From: Lepus europaeus
Lineage: Eukaryota > Chordata > Mammalia > Lagomorpha > Leporidae
Length of the DNA stretch: 64,000 nt
Direction: 5' to 3'
Assembly (NCBI RefSeq): GCF_033115175.1
Contig: NC_084827.1
Location: forward strand, 177,445,401 to 177,509,400
Part shown: piece by piece, positions 1 to 10,639 of the stretch
Layout of the letters: every line of letters begins with the position of its first letter
Position numbering within the stretch: the first letter of the stretch is position 1
The notes under the pieces: model-generated
What the model saw: the letters and a program-made list of their open reading frames with translations, nothing else
Database searches by the model: none
What the model was told of the DNA's origin: nothing
Made by a program: the position numbers and the translations under genes

Positions 1-307
1 GTCCCAGTGAACCCACGGAGAGTGCACGCAGGTGGGTCCCCTCGCTGCCCCCTCCTTCAGTGGCTACGGAGGCTTGCTTCCCGGCCCTGCCCCCTCCCCA
101 TCACTGCTGCTGTCAGCCGAGAAGCCCCAGGAGGCCGGCTCCCCCTGGGCACCCCCAGAAAGGTGGGGAGCTCTTCCCCGGGCTGCCCTCTGCATAGTTC
201 CGCCTGCCTGGTCCCCCATGCCCCAGCCCCCGGGCCAGTCCGTCCTTCTCCAGAGATGCTCACTAGGTTCCTGGGGAACGGCTTCACCCAAGATGGGAGC
301 ACCCCCA

Positions 308-520
308 AGAGGCGTGTGTGTGTGCACCTGGGTGTCTATGTGCATGTATCTGTGTGTCTTTGTACTCATGTGTGTCTGTGTGTCTACGTATCTTTGTGTG
401 TGTGTCTTCATGTTTGTGTCCCTTGTCTGTGGGTCTGTACATGCATGTACCTCTATGTGTCTGTGTGCTCATGGGTGTGGGTCTTTGTGTGTCCTCATGT
501 GTTTGTGTGTCTACGCTAAT
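308..520. repeat. TG-rich degenerate microsatellite
   Basis: About 210 bp of interrupted TG repeats, broken by CTG, CAT and TCT variants. It looks like an old (TG)n tract decayed into a loose 12-20 bp periodicity. Open frames through it encode only monotonous V/C/L/H runs and are not genes. Confidence 0.8.
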
Positions 521-554
521 GTTGCAGAGCAGACATACCGGGGAATGGCTTTGC

Positions 555-574
555 AGAGAGAGAGAGAGAGAGAG
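555..574. repeat. (AG)10 microsatellite
   Basis: Perfect AG dinucleotide run. No SINE body is attached, unlike most other AG runs in this window. Confidence 0.85.
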
Positions 575-1258
575 GCCGGGCCTGGGACAACGAAGCCAGC
601 TCAAGTCACTGCCTCTACCAGGACCCGTGCGGCAAACACCACACCCTTGTGGGTGCGGCCTAAAGCTAAGGAATGGCATTCCTGCCCAGCGCTGGAGGCT
701 GGAATCTGAAGTCAAGCTGTGGGGGCTGCTCCCTCCAAAGGCTGCGGGGAGGATCCTTCCTCACGATAGGATCCGGCTCCTGGGGTCTCCCCCTGTGTCA
801 CTCTGGTCCCTGCCTGCGTCTTCCCACAGCCCTGCCCCCTTGGTTCTCCCTTCTGTCTCCTGTAGGACCTGTGTCACTGCACCTGGGGCCCTCGCCAATA
901 ATCCAGGCCGATTCCACCCCTCGAGATCCCACCCACACCTGCAAGGCCCTTTCTCCCAATATGGCCACGGTCACAGACGCTGGGGCTCAGCACCAGCACT
1001 TAGCTTTGGGGGCCACCGTGCAGCCCACTGTAGCCATTGCAAGTTCTTTTGTAGCCATGAGGTAGCCAAGGTGGGAGAGAAGCTGAGTGGACCCGAGAGT
1101 TCAGAACAGCGGAGGTGGGAGGGTTGAGGTTGTCCTGTGTCTGTGTGTGGACCTGCACTGGGGCACGGGGTCTTTGGTGACCTGAGAGCCACACAGAGCT
1201 GGAGGGGGAAGGGGCACTGTGCTGGCCCAGCTCTTCCTGTAAGAAAGAGCAGGGATAG

Positions 1259-1611
1259 AGTGGCGCTGTGGCGTAGCAGATAAAGCCACCGCCTGCAGTG
1301 CCTGCATCCCACATGGGCACGGGTTCGTGTCCCAGCTGCTCCACTTCTGATCCAGCTCCCTGCTAATGCGCCTAGGAAAGCAGCGGAGGGTAGCCCAAGT
1401 CCTTGGGCCCCTGCACCTACATGGGAGACCTGGAAGAAGCTCCTGGCTCCTGGCTTCGGATCAGCTCAGCTCTGGCCATTGTGACTATTTGGGGAGTGAT
1501 CCAGTGGATGGAAGATTCTCTCTCTCTTTCTCTCTCTCTCTCTGCCTCTGCCTCTCTGTAACTCTGCCTTATAAATAAATAAATAAATAAATAACTTTGA
1601 AAAAAAAAAGA
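1259..1611 (+). mobile_element. CSINE (lagomorph tRNA-derived SINE)
   Basis: Full-length element. The tRNA-like head has a pol III A box near 1277 and a B box near 1321. The body motif GGGCCCCTGCACC, a CT-rich block and an AATAAATAAATA-type tail follow. Moderate divergence. Confidence 0.93.
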
Positions 1612-2487
1612 AGCCTGTTCTTTGCTCCGGGGGGAGGGGGGGCTGGCATCTCGAGAGGAAGCTGGCATGGGGGGGGTGGGCACCTCTCTCACCCCTGGGG
1701 CTGTTCGGGAGCCTCGGTCACATGTCCCTTGGTCACATGTCCCTCTGTCAGTCAACACAACCCTCTGGAAGGCCCCCAATCGGAGACATCAAGGACCAGT
1801 CATGGCCCTTGCAGCCGTCTCTGTGTGGAAGAGTGTTTAGGTAGAATTTTAAGGTGTGAAGAGCTGGAGTCGTTGCTGGGTTCCTGGAGGGGTCCCCGGC
1901 CCTGGCATGGCTTTTCCAGTGGAGTTCTGGGAAGGCCCCTCTGCTCGGGGGATGCCCACCTGGTGTCTTCCAGAACGATTCGAGGGGAGCTGGCAGAGGG
2001 AGGGGGATGAGGCTGAGCCCAGGAGGGTGAGGACGCGGCCTGGTGCAGCCCCCCCCCCGCCCCCAGGAGCTCAAGGGTGGGTGGCCCTAGAGTACACTAT
2101 CCGTGCTGGGGTGCCTTTCAGAGTGACAGGGGGTGCTGGGCATAATTCCATCAGGACGGCAGGCATTAGCCAGAACTGTCCCAGGCAGACGGAGTGAGGA
2201 CTGCTCTGGGGGCTGGCAGCCACTGGCTCCCCAGGCAGAGCCAGCCATCTGCGGAGAGTGCAGGGATGGGGGAGCAGCACGGGGCACCCGGGCACTGCCG
2301 GCCGAGCAGAGTGTGGGTCACCGTCTGCATTCACAGCTCCAAGTGTGTCTTGGAATTCTCTGCAGGAGTTTTTAAGCAGTTCTAGTGTCTGGGCTCAGAC
2401 TTCATCAACAGATTCGGAACCTGGGGGTGAGGCCCAGCAGGGATACTTCCCCCAAAAAACTCTTCTCAATTCTTCTAATGAACAGAA
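1612..2487. other. Intergenic DNA without recognised genes
   Basis: GC-rich unique sequence. Near 1720-1745 a 16-bp block around GTCACATGTCCCT is duplicated in tandem. A C11 run occurs around 2050. No coding exon or named repeat is recognised. Confidence 0.5.
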
Positions 2488-2779
2488 GGAAGCTGCTACC
2501 TGGGTACCAGCATCCCATATGGGTGCCAGTTCGAGTCCTGACTGCTCCACTTCCGATCCAGCTCCCTACTAATGGCCTGGGAAAGCAGTGGAAGATGGCC
2601 CAAGTGCTTGGTCCCCTGACAGCTGTGTGGGAGACCCAGAAGAAGCTCCTGTCTCCTGGCTTTGTATTGGCTCAGCTCTGGCCATTGCAGCCATTGGAGA
2701 GTGAACCAGTGGATGGAAGACCCCTGTCCCTCTCTCTGTAACTGTGCAACTCTGCCTCTCATATAAATAATTTTTTTTT
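2488..2779 (+). mobile_element. CSINE, host of a nested insertion
   Basis: 5'-truncated sense CSINE running from the head/B-box region through the body to the tail. Its tail is interrupted near 2770 by an opposite-strand CSINE and resumes at about 3098 (AAATAAATAAATC, then an A-rich end to about 3117). Confidence 0.9.
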
Positions 2780-3097
2780 TTGTTTTGACAGGCAGAGTGG
2801 ATAGTGAGAGAGAGAGACAGAGAGAAAGGTCTTCCTTTTTGCCGTTGGTTCACCCTCCAATGGCCGCTGCGGCCAGCTCATCATGCTGATCCGAAGCCAG
2901 GAGCCAGGTGCTTCTCCTGGTCTCCCATGTGGGTGCAGGACTTGGCCATCCTCCACTGCCTTCCCGGGCCATAGCAGAGAGCTGGCCTGGAAGCGGGGCA
3001 ACCGGGATAGAATCCAGCGCCCCAACAGGGACTAGAACCCGGTGTGCCGGCGCCACAAGGCGGAGGATTAGCCTGTTAAGCCACGGCACCGGCCTCA
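2774..3097 (-). mobile_element. CSINE nested in a CSINE tail
   Basis: Antisense full-length copy, from the poly-T end through the GA block to the head at 3097. It belongs to a variant subfamily that recurs at 13042 and 24757, marked by CACCCTCCA/CACCCCCAA after TTGGTT and by AACCGGGA. It sits inside the tail of the 2488 element. The flanks CTCATATAAATAA and CTCAAATAAATAA are probably the TSD with one mismatch. Confidence 0.9.
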
Positions 3098-3227
3098 AAT
3101 AAATAAATCTTTAAAAAAGAAAGCACTGGCACAGAAGATCTATAAAGTTCTTCCTAATCTTAATGATATACAGAGGCTAAGGTCTTCTGATTTGAACGTT
3201 GAAAAAAAAATCATTGATTTGATTAAA

Positions 3228-4125
3228 GCTGAAGTGATCTTATCAAAGGATACCATTGAGAGAGTGAGAAGTCATGGGTTGAGGGTTTGTAATATGTACA
3301 TCTGACAAAGGGCTTGTATACAGCATATGTAAAGAGCTCCTACAAATTAATAAGAAAAGGAAAACCGAATGAAAATGGGCAAGACCTTGAACAGGAATTT
3401 CACACAGGAGGATCTGCCAAAGGCTGCACATGGAAGTTACTCAGCTCCATTAGTCATCAGGAAAAGCAAATGACACTCACAAGCTGCTGAGTCACTCCAG
3501 TGACTAAGGTGAGAAAGATGGATCATGGGAAATATCCACAAGGATGTGAAGCCACTGGAGCCCCTTCCATCTGGAGGGAGAGAGAGTGCTCCACGTGCTC
3601 GGGTGAGCAGACGTCCAAATCCCTCAAGACCCAGAAACTCCAGAGTGTGGACTCGAGAGAACTGACCGCGGAGATCTGACGAGAGCAGCCTCCTTCGGGA
3701 TGGTCCTGCCTGGAAACAGCCCACGTGTGGATCAGAGACGCAACACACAGCTGAACTGGGGAACATCCGCGTCGCGGGCTGCTACACAAGAACAGAGCAC
3801 AGCGGCCCGCCACCGCGCAGTTGATTTGGGGGCATTACACTGAGTGAGACAAGCCAGAATAGTCTATGCTTCACAGGAGTATCTGTTTAAGGTTCAAGGA
3901 TAGGCAAAGCTTGTCCAGGGTGTATCTGTCAGGGTAGTGGCCACTTCAGCTGCTGGCTGGGAGAGGGTGAGAGGGGGACTCCTGGGTGCTGGAAATGTGC
4001 TGTTGATTGGCCTGGGATCCATGTGGGTAGTGTGGGTGATTCCACGTGTGAGAGATCAGTGAGCTGCACACCCAAGAGATCTGTGCCTTGCCGTGCCATG
4101 CACTGTGTCTCAGTAACATTTGAGG
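3228..4125 (+). mobile_element. Ancient L1M remnant (ORF2 end and 3' UTR)
   Basis: A decayed LINE-1 in sense orientation. Recognisable L1 landmarks include GATACCATTGAGAGAGTGAG (3250), AAGAGCTCCTACAAATTAAT (3332), AAAATGGGCAAGACCTTGAA (3372) and a late 3' UTR block with GAGCTGCACACCCAAGAG (about 4061). Frame is lost and no protein can be made. Subfamily assignment (L1MA/L1MB-like) is from memory. Confidence 0.75.
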
Positions 4126-4146
4126 TGGGACTGAACAGTGCGTTTG

Positions 4147-4150
4147 CTAG
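4147..4150. repeat. Left TSD (CTAG) of the solo LTR
   Basis: Four-base CTAG immediately before the TG end of the LTR at 4151, repeated at 4628-4631. A 4-bp duplication is usual for gammaretrovirus-like (ERV1) integration. CTAG is short and palindromic, so chance is possible. Confidence 0.6.
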
Positions 4151-4198
4151 TGTTGTGCCCGAGTGATAAATTCAGTGCACTGATAAATTTTAGAGTCC

Positions 4199-4204
4199 TT
4201 TATT
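4199..4204 (-). terminator. LTR polyadenylation signal AATAAA
   Basis: AATAAA on the minus strand in the R region of the solo LTR, downstream of its TATA box. Confidence 0.7.
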
Positions 4205-4269
4205 GTCGTCGGCGGAGAGCGGGCTCATGCCCCAAAGAACTCTCGACCCCGAAGCCCAAAGCAACAGGG

Positions 4270-4277
4270 TTTATAAA
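4270..4277 (-). promoter_or_regulatory. LTR TATA box
   Basis: TTTATAAA, about 65-70 bp upstream (minus-strand sense) of the AATAAA signal. Present activity is unknown. Confidence 0.65.
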
Positions 4278-4627
4278 GGCAAAAACCGCTATGATCATGG
4301 GGAAATATACGGGGGGTCAAGCTGACCTAAAACCTATGCAAAATTAATATCAATTAGAATCTTGACATTAATCCAAATACTGGTTTTAATCATATGTAGG
4401 ATGTAGACAAATTACATTATTAACCCAGGTGCAGCCTATTCACTTCCAAGCTTGAGCTAGGGGGTTTCTATGCTCTGCCAAGTGTGATATAGGGACTACT
4501 ATGGTCCGAGAGTTTTAGATCATAGTTTCAGACCAGAGTCTCACGGTGTGTGTGTGTGGGGGTGCCTTCCCAGAATGGAGTCTCAGGTACTCCAAAATGG
4601 AGTCCCTACTGTCAAGGTGTCACTTCA

Positions 4628-4631
4628 CTAG
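4628..4631. repeat. Right TSD (CTAG) of the solo LTR
   Basis: CTAG directly after the CA end at 4626-4627, matching 4147-4150. Confidence 0.6.
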
Positions 4632-4654
4632 TTTCGCTCTCAAACAATATATTG

Positions 4655-4913
4655 GGGGGCTGGCGCTGTGGTACAGCAAGTTAACGCCCTGGCCTGAAAC
4701 ACCGGCATCCTATATGGGTGCCGGTTTGAGACCCGGCTGCTCCACTTTCAATCCAGCTCTCTGCTATGGCCTGGGAAAGCAGTGGAAGATGGTCCAAGTC
4801 CTTGGGCCCCTGTACCAGTGTGGGAGACCCAGAAGAAGCTCCTGGCTCCTGGCTTCGGATCGGCGCAGCTCCAGCTGTTGCGGCCATCGGGGGAGTGAAC
4901 CATCGGATGGAAG

Positions 4914-4949
<36 letters not shown>

Positions 4950-5008
4950 CTCCTCTCTCTGTGTAACTCTGACTTTCAAACGAATGAATAAATCTTTTTA
5001 AAAAAACC
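4655..5008 (+). mobile_element. Young full-length CSINE with perfect TSD
   Basis: Complete head, body, long CT run (4918-4943) and A-rich tail. It is flanked by an exact 10-bp duplication CAATATATTG at 4645-4654 and 5009-5018. High similarity to the other well-preserved copies suggests relatively recent insertion. Confidence 0.96.
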
Positions 5009-5039
5009 CAATATATTGTGTTTTTGAACTTTGGAATGA

Positions 5040-5280
5040 GTTTTTTAAAGAAAATTTTTCTTCTGGAATAAATTTTACAGCTACAGAAAAGTTGCAACAA
5101 TAGAACAGAGCACTCCCTGAATCCCCCAAACCCAGCATCCCCGAAGGTTAACAGGCAATCAGCACTGGCACGTGACTGTTGGCTGAGCTCTGGGGTCCTG
5201 GTGGATTCTGCAGTTTTCCCACTAACATCCTTCATCTGCTGTGGGATCCAACCCAGGAGGTATTCAGCAAAACAGAATTT
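5040..5280 (-). mobile_element. L1M-type 3' region remnant
   Basis: Contains the L1M-associated blocks ACAGAAAAGTTGCAACAATA (about 5083), GGTTAACA (about 5146) and GGGATCCAACCCAGGAGG (about 5241). The order matches antisense ancient LINE-1 3' sequence. The same repeat type recurs at 59405-60045. Confidence 0.6.
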
Positions 5281-5366
5281 TTATTGGAATGAGTTTGTAT
5301 CCTTTGAGTCAGACACATATACAGATCCATGCACATATCCAACAGGCCACCCCCCCAAAAAAAAAT

Positions 5367-5692
5367 AACTTTTTTTTTTTAAAGATTCTTATTTATTTGA
5401 CAGGTAGAGTTACAGACAGTGAGAGGGAGAGTCAGAGAGAAAAGTCTTCCATCCCCAAACTGCAATGATGGCTGGAGCTAGGCTGATTCGAAGCCAGGAG
5501 TCAGGAGCTTCTTCTAGGTCTCCCACGTGGGTGCAGGGACCCAAGGACTTGGGCCACCTTCTGCTGCTTTCCCAGACCATAGCAGAGAGCTGGATCAGAA
5601 GAGGAACAGCCGGGACTAGAGCCGGCGCCCATATGCGATGCCAGCGCCGCAGGCAGAGGATTAACCTCCTGTGCCACAGCACTGGCCACTCC
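5367..5692 (-). mobile_element. CSINE
   Basis: Antisense full-length copy: poly-T and AGATTCTTATTTATTTG tail, GA block, body CCCACGTGGGTGCAGGGACC, then the head ending in GCACTGGCC. The short A run and TTTTTT just before it mark the insertion point. Confidence 0.93.
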
Positions 5693-5886
5693 CAAAAAAA
5701 TCACTTTCTAAACAAACAAGCACGCTGTGTGTGCGTCAGCCCGGATGGATGTGTGCAAAGGCCAGAGTTCACCCCTGAGGCTCAGAAGGCAGCCCTTGCA
5801 TCAGTTAGACCAGCTCGTGCCATGGTCGGGGGCACATGGGCCAGATTTGAGTCCAGGGCCACCACCTAGGACATGCAAGGGCTGGG

Positions 5887-5904
5887 GTGTGTGTGTGTGT
5901 GTGT
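5887..5904. repeat. (GT)n microsatellite
   Basis: Perfect GT dinucleotide run of about 9 units. Confidence 0.85.
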
Positions 5905-6797
5905 GCTCATGCATGACCATTGCCATGTCCAGTGGAGGCTGGGGGCCAGCCCTGTTCAGCCTTCTGCCTGCATCCAGCCTGGGGTGTGGTTCTTGCAGAT
6001 GCTGCACTCAGGGCTGCCACCGCCCACCTCACCTCTGCAGCCTGTCCCTGCAGACGCCGCCCTTAACCTCAGCCTCTGATGGGACCTCCGGGCTGTGGAC
6101 CTTTGTCAGCTCCGAGCATCCACAAAGCACAACGGGTCTGCAGACTCCAGGGAACGCAGTCCTGCTCGGTTTCTCCCCGGAGCCTGGGTCCCAAGGCCCT
6201 GGGTGCTGCTCTTCCCTCACCTCCTCACCAGGGGAAGGGATGATGGCAGCCCGGGCTGTGGCCTGCTCTGTGGACCACCAGGCGGAGGGGTTTGGACCAA
6301 GAGGCCGTGTGCACTGAGATCCCAACTGTGGCCTCGTCCACGGCCCGAGAGGGCAGGGTTCCCAGGGAGCCAGGGCTGCAGGGGCCCCCACGTGCATTGT
6401 GACCACGAGAGCGGGGCCCCACCCAGCGAGGGAGAGAGGAAGACACCCAGCACTTAAATGCGTGCTCCAAGAGAAGGTGAGAGAGCTGACTGTGCTACTT
6501 TGTCAAATTCCATTTTTGCACCGTTTCTGGAATGGGTGCCAAGGATTTGCAAGGATAAAGGACCAGGGAAAGTGTTCCAGAGCCCCACTCCTTCTGGCTT
6601 TTTCTCTGTGAACACCCCAGGTTCTCCAGAACTCATCAAGCTGCAACATCCTCCCAGGGTTCTTGCTCCGTTTCCTAAGTGACGTTAGGTCCCGGGCGTT
6701 TCCTGCAGATTCTTCTCTTGCAAACGTTAGGAGTCACAGAGATGCCCTGGGCACTGCCTAACCAGTCCTTCCGGGTCAGAGTGTGCAGTTCCGTGAC

Positions 6798-6860
6798 TTC
6801 TTTTTCTGTTATAAATAACACGGCGATGAACATCTTCGTGCATCAAGCTTGTGCGTATGT
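6798..6860 (-). mobile_element. L1M fragment
   Basis: Short antisense LINE-1 piece recognisable from TTATAAATAACACGGCGATG followed by AACATCTTCGTGCA, equivalent to the ATAAATAATGCTGC...GAACATTCGTG block of L1M elements. Confidence 0.5.
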
Positions 6861-7324
6861 ATAATGCATTACGTCTGTCAATCAAATCCTCCCGAGAGGC
6901 GTTCTGGAGGCAAAGAGGAAGATTCAAAATCCCTTGAAGGTGTTGCTTACGAATGTAAAATGCAGCTCCCACTTCCAGGTAAAAACCCCCTGAAATGGAT
7001 TCCATCTGGAAGACTTCCAAGCCCGTGAACCCTGGAAATACTGGCTACGGCCCAGTCCTGAAGTCCCAGCCCCTGCCTTCTGGCTGACGTGGTTTACGAC
7101 CTAGGTGAGAACACAGAGGAGGGTGCGTGTAGCAGACCTTCAGGAATCACAGAGGCCCCAAGGCCCCTGGGTGTTTCCTGGCCCAGCCTTGCTCACCCGG
7201 TGAGAGCTGGGACAGAGGCCTGGGGAGGCCACGCAGTGGGCCAGCCCCTCCCCCACCCTCCTGGACAGAAGACAGAGGGTCCCACTAAAGGGTCCCAGCT
7301 GTTGCTGCTGCCCTTTTCCTTCTC

Positions 7325-7551
7325 ACCTGGGAGAGCAGCAGAAGATGACCCATGAGCTGGGGCCCCCGCCCACCACGTGGGAGACCTGGGTGGAGTTCCA
7401 GGATCCTGGCTTCGGTCTGGTCCAGCCCTGGCCATTGCGACCATTCGGGGATTGAACCAATGGATGGACGATCTCTCTGTCTCTCTATCTTTCCCTCTCA
7501 ATCTGTAAGTCTACCTTTCAAAATAAATAAATAAAAGACATTTTAAAAATG
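7325..7551 (+). mobile_element. CSINE, 5'-truncated
   Basis: Begins in the body (GGGAGAGCAGCAGAAGATG) and keeps the GTGGGAGACC block, a CT-rich tract and an AAATAAATAAATAAA tail. The head is missing. A second CSINE abuts the tail in inverted orientation. Confidence 0.85.
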
Positions 7552-7871
7552 TTTATTATTATTTACTTGAAAGTCAGAGTCACACAGAGAGAAAAGGAGA
7601 GGCAGAAAGAGGACTTCCATCTGCTGGTTCACTCCACAGTTGGCCGGAACAGCCGGAGCTGAGCTGACCCGGAGCCAGGAGCCAGGAGCTTCTGCTGGAT
7701 CTCCCATGTGGGTACAGGGGCCCAAGGACTTGGGCCATCTTATACTGCTTTCCCAGGCCATAGCAGAGAGCTGGATCGGAAGTGGAGCAGCCAGGACCTG
7801 AACTGGCACCCATATGGGATGCTGGCCCTGTAGCCAGTGGCTTTACCCACTATGCCACAGCGCCAGCCCCA
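7552..7871 (-). mobile_element. CSINE, probably nested in the preceding tail
   Basis: Antisense full-length copy ending in ...CACAGCGCCAGCCCC. It is followed by AATAAAATCTTTTTAAAAAA, which reads as the displaced tail of the 7325 element. This mirrors the nested pair at 2488-3117. Confidence 0.9.
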
Positions 7872-9785
7872 ATAAAATCTTTTTAAAAAAGTGAGCATTC
7901 ATGAAAGGCTGTTTGCTTGTGGGGCATCAGTCAAAGTCCTCTGTAGGAGTTCTGTGCTCTAACCTCTAGGCAACCTGATGAGACAGGTTGCTACGTCACT
8001 CCCACCCGGGAGAGGATGGGAGAAAGATTCAGCCACCCGCCCCCAAGCTCACAAGCTGGAAGCGGCCAAGCCAGGAGGTCGCGTCAGGAGTCTGCCTTCC
8101 TCCTGCTCTGACTGGGAGAGGAGTAGACTGGAAGTCCCCTACAAGCCCCAGCGTGCTCAGGAGGCCGGGGTCCTGTCCCCTGCTCCGTGTCTGGGGACCG
8201 GGGAAGTGACTGTGCCTCTGGCGGGCGCCCGGTCAGCATCTGTAGAATACACGAGGGAGTGAACACATGGACGATGCCAACCTGATCCTACGGGAGCCCA
8301 GGGTGGGTGCAGGGGAGGGTGGGGCGGTGGGAGCGGGGAGAACTGGCTGGGCCCCTGCTGGGGGCTGCTTTTCAGCCTTGGGGGCTTTCTCCTGCCTCCG
8401 TGGCCGAGTCCGGTTTGCCTGTCAGGAGGAGATTCTGTTCCACGTGCGGAGGACTGGGTCGGGGGCATGAGTGAGCTGGGGAGGGGGCAGGCTCAGGGAG
8501 GCCCGGGGACCTTGACACAGTCTGGGGACAACTTGCATAAGGACAGAGCGAAGGCAGGGCTGGCAGCGCTGGGGGCCAGGGCAGTGGATTCAAGGAGTCC
8601 AGTGACTCATCGGATGTGGGTGGTGAGAGAGGGGGCTGGGACGAGGATGTCACCCAGGGTCTGGCTTGGGGGCAGCCGGTTTGGTGACAGCAATCTGGGC
8701 AGGCGCTGGGTACTGGGTTTTGGCGGGAAGGCGGAAAATTCAGATGAGATGCGGTGTGAGGAACAGCTCACCGGGCGAGAGCCTGGGAGTGCACACTTGG
8801 AAGCCACAGCCAGGCAGGAGCCCTGGGAGAAAGCGGAGAGTGGTGCAGACAGAAGAGGGCGGATACGAAAGCCTGGAGACACCAAGGGACCGGGGGGGGG
8901 GGGGGGGGGCGGGGGAGCAGACCCAGGTCGGGGAGGCAGACGGAGAACGAGGGCAGGTGGGGGGGGGGAGCACGTCAGGAGGGCGGGACAGGCCAGCAGG
9001 AAGGGCAGGGAGGGAGATGAGGACCCGGATGCGGCTGGAGAAGGTTTCAGGGAGGGTGGGCCAGAGGTCCTCGGTCCAGCAAAAGACAGAGGGCGCTGCC
9101 CAGGCACAGGGGGAGGGGGAGCTGGGCTCGCTCTCAGCCCCACCTTTGCAGGTTTCTGTTTAATTGGTCTGAGGCCCGGCTTTGCAGCTGTGAGCCGAGA
9201 ACCTATTTGCAGGGAGGTTTTTCCTTTTTCTTCTCCACTGGAACAAACTTCAGTGGGTGCACAGGAAGAGGGGGAGGCGTGGGCAAGGAGGAGAGGGAGA
9301 AAACCCAGCAGCCTGGAGCGCGCTGGGAGCTGGTCTCCGCCCGGCTTGAGGGAGCCTGGGAAGAGCAGGGGCGGGGCGGGGCTGATGGGGTCCTGGGAGG
9401 CGGCTGGGGAGATTCACGCTGTCTGTGGGCAGGAGAGTGAGGGGTTTGATATTTGAGGGTTCTGGAAGGGGGCTGGCCCCAGGAGTGTGCAGAGGTGAGG
9501 TGGGCAGGGGAGGCCAATCAGAAAACCACAGGCTTTGGCACTGCGGCTGTGGGAGACGGCAGGGCAGCACCTGCTGGTTGGAAACCTTGGGTTGGGACTG
9601 GTGAGAGATGGAGGGAGGGGCGTGGTGGCCCTTGGAATGGCACAGGGCTCACGGCCAAGGTGGGGGCTGCCTGGGTTCCCTGGCCAGCGGTTACAGGAGA
9701 TGTCCAGGTGTGGAAGGAGCAAGGGGTACTCTCGCCAGGCTCCGAGGGGTGGGCTGGGATAAGGGAGACCAGCCCATTTCTTTTC
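7872..9785. other. Intergenic G-rich DNA
   Basis: Strongly purine-skewed on the + strand between about 8460 and 9130, including a G18 run. The skew and lack of stops give long open frames, but I see no domain or splice structure. No repeat family recognised. Confidence 0.5.
8892..8909. repeat. Homopolymer G18
   Basis: Uninterrupted run of 18 G, followed by C and five more G. It lies in a purine-rich segment, and assembly length here may be unreliable. Confidence 0.9.
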
Positions 9786-10132
9786 CTTTTTTTTTTTTTT
9801 TAAGATTTATTTATTTACTCAAGAGGCAGAGTTACAGACAGAGAGAGGCAGAGAGGGAGAGAGAGAGAGAGGTCTTCCATCCACTGGTTCACTCCCCCGA
9901 TGGCCGCAATGGCTGGAACTGAGCTGATCTGAAGTCAGGAGCCAGGAGCTTCTTCTGGGTCTCCCACGTGGGTGCAGGAGCCCAAGCACTTGGGCCATCC
10001 TCTGCTGCTTTCCCAGGCTGTGAGCGGAGAGCTGATCAGAAGTGGAGCAGACGAGACTCAAACTGGCGCCCATATGGGATGCTGGCACTGCAGGCAGAGG
10101 CTTAACCTAACTGCACCACAGCGCCGGCCCCT
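9786..10132 (-). mobile_element. CSINE
   Basis: Antisense full-length element with a T16 run, AGATTTATTTATTTA tail, GA block, complete body and head ending CACAGCGCCGGCCCC. Well preserved. Confidence 0.95.
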
Positions 10133-10180
10133 AGTCCACTTCTGTCTCTGCCCTCCCGGTGCTAAGGAGCCAAGGGGTGC

Positions 10181-10216
10181 TCAGTGGAGGAGGATCTGTC
10201 AGTGGAGGAGGATCTG
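10181..10216. repeat. 18-bp unit duplicated in tandem
   Basis: TCAGTGGAGGAGGATCTG occurs at 10181-10198 and again, exactly, at 10199-10216. Confidence 0.9.
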
Positions 10217-10639
10217 AGCATTGCCAGCCCCATGGCAAATGCGGGCTTTGTACCTGAAGGCTGGGGAGGTGGGCCAGGTCAGTGGCAACACGGAAACAGA
10301 TGACCTGGGGGGGGGGGCACAGCGGGCAGTCTGCAGGCTGCTCATCCACACTGGAGTTCACAGCAAAGCCCCCGGAGGTAGGTGAGACCCCTGTGGGAAC
10401 CTCCTCTGGTCTACAGGCTCTGCCCATCTCCAGGGTCCCTTGGTACGGTCACCTGCAGCCCAGGCGTGGCCCCTGCGATTCCTGCACCTCTGCTGGTTGC
10501 AGTAACAGAGCAGCTGTAGCGAGGGGAGCCCAGGGCGTGCAGGAAGGAGGCGGTGCCGGGCGGAATTTAGGTGAGCAGTGTGCAGGCTGAGCCTGAGGGT
10601 TCCAGAGGCCAGCACGGACGTCCAGCTCACCCAACCCCA

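Larger units (their letters stand above)
1..1258. other. Intergenic DNA, left edge
   Basis: No exon, RNA gene or recognisable transposon body is seen here. The stretch is GC-rich and contains a TG-rich satellite (308-520) and an (AG)10 run (555-574). By conserved mammalian gene order the sialidase gene NEU2 could lie further left, but none of its coding sequence is visible. Confidence 0.6.
4151..4627 (-). mobile_element. Solo ERV1-like LTR
   Basis: A 477-bp element bounded by TG...CA and flanked by CTAG on both sides. Read on the minus strand it begins TGAAGTGACACC and ends GGGCACAACA, so its ends are imperfect inverted repeats. It carries a TATA box (TTTATAAA, 4270-4277) and, 65-70 bp further on, an AATAAA polyadenylation signal (4199-4204). 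That order (U3, TATA, short R with poly-A signal, U5) is diagnostic of an LTR. Near its minus-strand 5' end it has a duplicated CTCCATTYTGG motif. No internal retroviral genes are adjacent, so this is what recombination between two LTRs leaves behind. Family name unknown to me. Confidence 0.8.
5693..7324. other. Intergenic DNA, mostly unique
   Basis: Contains a (GT)n run (5887-5904) and a small antisense L1M scrap (6798-6860). The rest is GC-rich and unassigned. No splice-flanked conserved coding block is seen on either strand. Confidence 0.5.

Noticed and set aside
1-1258. Possible NEU2 3' end at the left edge
   Set aside because: Expected from gene order in other mammals, but no sialidase coding sequence or Asp-box motif is visible.
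8467-9456. 329-codon open frame with a glycine/arginine-rich centre
   Set aside because: Produced by purine skew and a G18 run. Homopolymer-encoded Gly stretches are not evidence of a gene.
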